From Sphingobacterium phlebotomi (GTDB lineage Bacteria > Bacteroidota > Bacteroidia > Sphingobacteriales > Sphingobacteriaceae), in contig NZ_VTAV01000001.1 of NCBI RefSeq assembly GCF_008180195.1, positions 248,001 to 312,000 on the forward strand: a stretch of DNA of 64,000 nt, read 5' to 3'. Both the position numbers and the translations under genes were made by a program. Positions 60,294-64,000 of this stretch are shown here, piece after piece; position 1 is the stretch's first letter; every line of letters starts with the position of its first letter. A model generated the notes under the pieces. It was not told the origin of the DNA. It ran no database searches and saw only the letters and a list, made by a program, of their open reading frames with translations.

Positions 60294-61448
60294 ATGAATA
60301 AAGACTCGGACTATATAGAAGGCCTTGTGTTCAAGTTCCAACAGGGGGAGATCAACCCCGAGGAGTTAAAGGAACTTTTGGAATGGTATAACAGTCATGC
60401 AGATGAGCAATTAACCATAACCAGTGCTGAACCTTTGACGGGTGAGCAGATAAAACAGCGCATGCTGAATGGTCTGATGTCAAGGATCAAATCAGAAGAG
60501 GCCGCTCCAAAAGCAGGGATTTACCATCTCCGACCTTGGCTCTGGGCGTCATCAGTCGCGGCTATATTACTTGTTTTTGCTGTTGTTTGGATTAATATAA
60601 GGAAAGGGGAAGTGTCTATTCAGGAAATTGGCGCAGAAGCGCAGCAGGATTCTATTCTACCAGGAGGCAACAAGGCCGTATTGTTATTGGCTGATGGAAG
60701 TCAAATGACGTTAGATACGGAACAACAGGGTATTGTAATGGATGACGCTATACATTATGCGAATGGACAGCAACTGGATAGGAAAGTTGATATCAGTGAA
60801 ATGAAAAATCTTCAGCTTTACATACCAAAAGGAGGTATTTATCAGGTTACTTTGTCAGATGGTACACAGGTCTGGTTAAATTCAGACACGCGATTAAAAT
60901 ACCCGTCCCGCTTTTCTGGTACCGAAAGAATCGTCGAATTAGAGGGCGAAGCTTTTTTTGTAGTCAAATCCATGTTGGATGCGGAAAAGCGACGTGTACC
61001 TTTTATCGTCAAATCCAAAAGCCAGTCTGTTGAAGTCGTCGGTACGCAGTTCAATGTAAATAGTTATTCCACACAGCCTTTCGTAAAGACGACGTTAGTG
61101 GAAGGTTCTGTTCGGGTACAAGCACCGGATAAGGAAGTCGGCTTACGTCCAGGGCAACAGGCCAGCACGATGGGAAACCGAACAAAGGTGAAACAAGTAG
61201 ATCCTCAAAATTATATCGCTTGGAAAGATGGTAAATTTAGTTTTGACGGTAAAACGTTTGAAGAAACAATGGCCGAAGTCGGTCGATGGTACAATCTTTC
61301 TATTGTATATAAAGGGCGTATTCCAGCTATCGAATTGGTAGGAGACGCTTATCGAAATGATCGGATAAATCTAGTGCTCCGCCTATTGGATGCCGCAAAT
61401 GTCCGTTACGAATTGGATATACCAGACCGTACACTAATTATTTATTAA
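60294..61448 (+). CDS. FecR family anti-sigma factor
   Basis: 384 residues. A cytoplasmic N-terminal sigma-binding part (~1-75), one membrane helix near 80-99 (WLWASSVAAILLVFAVVW), then the periplasmic FecR domain with KGGIYQVTLSDGTQVWLNSD near 180-199 and VELEGEAFFVV near 214-224. The DUF4974 C-terminal domain begins near 315 (KFSFDGKTFEETMAEVGRWY). It holds the ECF factor inactive until the TonB receptor signals through its STN domain. The receptor gene with an STN domain follows. Confidence 0.95.
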   Translation: MNKDSDYIEGLVFKFQQGEINPEELKELLEWYNSHADEQLTITSAEPLTGEQIKQRMLNGLMSRIKSEEAAPKAGIYHLRPWLWASSVAAILLVFAVVWINIRKGEVSIQEIGAEAQQDSILPGGNKAVLLLADGSQMTLDTEQQGIVMDDAIHYANGQQLDRKVDISEMKNLQLYIPKGGIYQVTLSDGTQVWLNSDTRLKYPSRFSGTERIVELEGEAFFVVKSMLDAEKRRVPFIVKSKSQSVEVVGTQFNVNSYSTQPFVKTTLVEGSVRVQAPDKEVGLRPGQQASTMGNRTKVKQVDPQNYIAWKDGKFSFDGKTFEETMAEVGRWYNLSIVYKGRIPAIELVGDAYRNDRINLVLRLLDAANVRYELDIPDRTLIIY

Positions 61449-61545
61449 CATTCATGAAAAATTACGAACAAATCAAAGGAGAAATGCAGATGACATAGAA
61501 GACTTAAGCGTAACGCAACAAAGAATTGACGACCTGTATAATAAA

Positions 61546-61573
61546 GAAGGAAAGGAGTGCCATCCTTTCCTTC
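61546..61573 (+). terminator. Perfect 11-bp hairpin between fecR and the STN-receptor gene
   Basis: GAAGGAAAGGA (61546-61556), loop GTGCCA, TCCTTTCCTTC (61563-61573). Located 97 bases after the FecR stop and 70 before the receptor start. No T tract follows directly, so an attenuator or RNA-stabilising stem is as likely as a terminator. The same gap also has a 14-codon frame (61454-61498) of no clear meaning. Confidence 0.5.
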
Positions 61574-61643
61574 AAACAGACAGGTTAGTCTAAAAACTAT
61601 TTTTAACAGCAGGTTTTGTACTAACCAAATCCAAGTAAAATTA

Positions 61644-64000
61644 ATGAATAAAAATTACTTATTGCGAGTGATGAGAATAACCCTATTCTTACTAGTGGCG
61701 GGGATGCTCTCCGTCAGTGCGAACAGCTACTCACAGAAGATTACCTTCAAAGGCAGAAACATTGCGTTTTCCGCTATTCTGGAAGCGATTCGACAACAAA
61801 GTGGCTATACCGTGTTTAGCACCAAAAACGTTCTGAATTCAACGTCTCCCCTAACGTTAGATGTAAGGGGAATGGAACTGGATGCGTTTCTAAAAACAGT
61901 AACAGCCAATCAACCTGTAGGCTATCAGGTGGAAGACAAAACCATTTCTTTTTTTAAGAAAAACCTGCCTGATAATTCGAAAAAAGAAGCATTTGTGCAG
62001 CGACAACAACAAGAAATGATTACGGGACAGGTGGTTGATGCCGAAAATCACGAAGGGATCGAAGGCGTTACCGTGCGGGTAAAGGGAACCAACCAGGTTG
62101 CGACGACCAACGCGAAAGGAGAATTCCAATTGACCGCAGCAAATCTTCGTGAAGATGCCGTGTTTACGTTCAGTTATATCGGGATGCAACCCAGGGAAGT
62201 TCCTTATAAAGGGCAGCGCGTCTTAAACGTAACGTTGGTACCCAATGCTGATGCAATCAAAGATGTGGTAGTGACCGGTATATACCAGCGGGACAGGGAA
62301 AGCTTTACGGGATCTTCGGCCACCTACACAGCTAAGGAGTTGCAAATGGTGGGTAATCAGAATGTATTACAGAGTCTAAAAACACTTGATCCTTCTTTTG
62401 CCATCGTAGATAATAATTTATTCGGTTCCGATCCCAATCGTTTACCCGATATCGAGATTAGAGGTAAAAGTAGTGTTATTGGACTTACCGATGAATATAG
62501 TGCGAACCCTAATCAGCCGTTGTTTATACTAGACGGTTTCGAAAGTACACTCGCCATCATTTCCGATCTTAGTATGGATCGGGTCGCAAGCATTACACTA
62601 CTTAAGGATGCAGCAGCGGCGGCAATCTACGGTTCCAAAGCAGCCAATGGCGTAGTGGTGATCGAGACGAAACGTCCGGAGCCGGGGCAGTTGCGTGTCA
62701 ACTATACGCTTAATGGGCAGGTGAGTTTTGCCGATCTGACAGATTACAACCTGATGAATGCGGAAGAAAAACTGCAGTTTGAACTCTTATCTGGGTTTTA
62801 TGGTCTGCTGAATGCTGACGGGCAGATTATTGTTGGCGCTAACCCAAACAACGAAGCTCTTTACTTTGATAGACTCAAAGAGGTTCGCCGCGGTGTCAAT
62901 ACCTATTGGGCTAATGAGCCGCTTCGTACAGCCCTCAACCAGCGGCATACGCTGTTCGCTGAAGGAGGAGATGCGAATTTGCGCTATAGTGCTTCGCTTA
63001 ATCATGGTATTACAAAAGGGGTTATGAAAGGTTCTGATAGACGGGCAACGAATGGGAATGTTCGCTTATTATATAGACGGGGAGCGATATCGTTTACAAA
63101 CTCCCTAAGCATTGATAACGTGATAGCAAACAAAGAGACGTCGCCTTTTTCCGATTTTTCGAGAGCGAACCCCTATCACCGTAAATATAATGCCGATGGC
63201 AGTGTGAAGATGCTATTGGAAGATTTTAGTGTTACACGATCTGACTTTGATCCTATTTATAGCCCGCTTTACGATAATAGTAATTTGAATGTAAACGAGC
63301 AGGTATCGCAAGGTTTTACCAATAACTTCGAGCTGGAATGGCGGGTAAGAGAGTCGTTACGGGTACGGGGTCGTTTCGGACTTCGGAGCCTGTCGACACG
63401 CGATGAGATTTTCAACTCACCATACAATACGGCGTTTTTGGGTACGGATCCATTGGAGAGAGGGAGGTATTGGGAGGCAAATGGTAGAAACGTGAACTAT
63501 GACGGTGATCTCAGCGCCACATTTGGAAAGCTTTTTGCCGAAAAGCATATGTTGAATGCGGTGGCGGGTATGCGGATGGAACAGGCAACTCAACGACGAA
63601 GCGCTTATCAGGTTTTTGGTTTTATCGATGATGCGTTTTCTAATCCTAACTTTGCTCTCGGTTATCGGGAGGGACAGCGCGCAGATTATCAGGAAGCAAA
63701 ACGTCGTGGTGCTAGTGTGTTCCTGAATATGGGATATGCGTATGATCAGCGGTTTCTAATAGACGCTACGTTGCGTTCTGACGGTGCTTCCGTGTTTGGT
63801 GCGGATCGGCAGTTTTCCAATATCTGGTCGCTTGGTGTGGCTTGGAACGTCCACAATGAAGACGCCGTTAAAGCGTGGGGATGGGTGAATCAGTTACGTC
63901 TGAGAGCGACTGCCGGTAATCCAGGGAACCAGAATTTCGACAGTTACATATCGATGCGGATCTACCGTTACAACAACGAAAACCGAAACCCTTTCGGTGC
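61644..64000 (+). CDS. STN-containing SusC-type TonB-dependent receptor (cut by window end)
   Basis: At least 785 residues, still open at the right edge. Signal peptide ~1-29 (LFLLVAGMLSVSANSYSQ). STN domain ~30-95 with IAFSAILEAIRQQSGYTVF, the part that contacts the FecR periplasmic domain. Carboxypeptidase-regulatory-like domain ~130-210 (TGQVVDAENHEGIEGVTVRV). TonB-box-like IKDVVVTGIYQRD near 209-221, then the plug with FILDGFESTLAIISDLSMDR and LLKDAAAAAIYGSKAANGV, and barrel strands to the edge. It imports a glycan or other large nutrient and switches on the ECF factor. Partner SusD should lie beyond the window. Confidence 0.95.
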   Translation, partial: MNKNYLLRVMRITLFLLVAGMLSVSANSYSQKITFKGRNIAFSAILEAIRQQSGYTVFSTKNVLNSTSPLTLDVRGMELDAFLKTVTANQPVGYQVEDKTISFFKKNLPDNSKKEAFVQRQQQEMITGQVVDAENHEGIEGVTVRVKGTNQVATTNAKGEFQLTAANLREDAVFTFSYIGMQPREVPYKGQRVLNVTLVPNADAIKDVVVTGIYQRDRESFTGSSATYTAKELQMVGNQNVLQSLKTLDPSFAIVDNNLFGSDPNRLPDIEIRGKSSVIGLTDEYSANPNQPLFILDGFESTLAIISDLSMDRVASITLLKDAAAAAIYGSKAANGVVVIETKRPEPGQLRVNYTLNGQVSFADLTDYNLMNAEEKLQFELLSGFYGLLNADGQIIVGANPNNEALYFDRLKEVRRGVNTYWANEPLRTALNQRHTLFAEGGDANLRYSASLNHGITKGVMKGSDRRATNGNVRLLYRRGAISFTNSLSIDNVIANKETSPFSDFSRANPYHRKYNADGSVKMLLEDFSVTRSDFDPIYSPLYDNSNLNVNEQVSQGFTNNFELEWRVRESLRVRGRFGLRSLSTRDEIFNSPYNTAFLGTDPLERGRYWEANGRNVNYDGDLSATFGKLFAEKHMLNAVAGMRMEQATQRRSAYQVFGFIDDAFSNPNFALGYREGQRADYQEAKRRGASVFLNMGYAYDQRFLIDATLRSDGASVFGADRQFSNIWSLGVAWNVHNEDAVKAWGWVNQLRLRATAGNPGNQNFDSYISMRIYRYNNENRNPFG

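Overview
The window looks like a chromosomal segment of a Sphingobacteriaceae-type member of the Bacteroidota (Sphingobacterium/Olivibacter/Pedobacter neighbourhood). The evidence is two SusC-type TonB-dependent receptors, a SusD lipoprotein, a propeller-type sensor kinase with an AraC-type response regulator, ECF sigma/FecR/STN-receptor order, fimbrillin-like lipoproteins, an HU-HIG protein, and -7 boxes of the Bacteroidota form TAnnTTTG before many genes. I see no tRNA, rRNA, CRISPR array, phage or complete insertion sequence.

Layout. 1-3 kb: a partial FAD oxidoreductase, a gluconate-dehydrogenase-subunit-3-like protein and a GMC oxidoreductase. 3-15.2 kb: a small polysaccharide utilization locus with a sensor kinase and a separate AraC-type response regulator (usually one fused protein), a GH43 enzyme between them on the other strand, then SusC, SusD, a CBM6/35-like surface lipoprotein and a second, closely similar GH43. 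15-34 kb: housekeeping genes (PLP sulfur enzyme, Mfd, AraC regulator, DUF983, GalE, UXS-type epimerase, KdtA, long GAPDH, HemW, M1 peptidase, WG-repeat protein, PepT, nitroreductase). 34-38 kb: a tight four-gene envelope/stress-like operon (NlpE-like, MFS, XpaC-like, TelA). 38-44 kb: FumC, HU-HIG, VOC, S41 protease. 44-53 kb: a regulator-rich region around two cassettes, each a short peptide gene (60 and 67 codons, shared EYxIASGS core) followed by a fimbrillin/FISUMP lipoprotein, flanked by a TPR-HTH protein, a LuxR response regulator and a TPR histidine kinase. 53-58 kb: EEP protein, catalytically degenerate rhomboid, active rhomboid, MutL. 58-64 kb: TPM protein, then an ECF sigma factor, FecR anti-sigma and an STN-containing SusC running off the window end.

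Two observations stand out. First, a roughly 360-bp intergenic repeat occurs twice in full form (34.0 and 38.1 kb) and once truncated (16.5 kb), each time directly at the 3' end of a gene. Its stems keep pairing although their sequences differ between copies, which points to selection for a folded RNA or DNA. Second, the paired peptide/fimbrillin cassettes carry a conserved peptide core with no assigned role. Smaller signals include an exact four-unit 22-bp tandem array of GCATAT cores upstream of fumC, a 13-bp inverted repeat between the first cassette and its divergent response regulator, and -7 boxes so close to the start codon that the mRNAs may be leaderless.

All functional calls come from reading translated sequence and motifs; no database search was possible.
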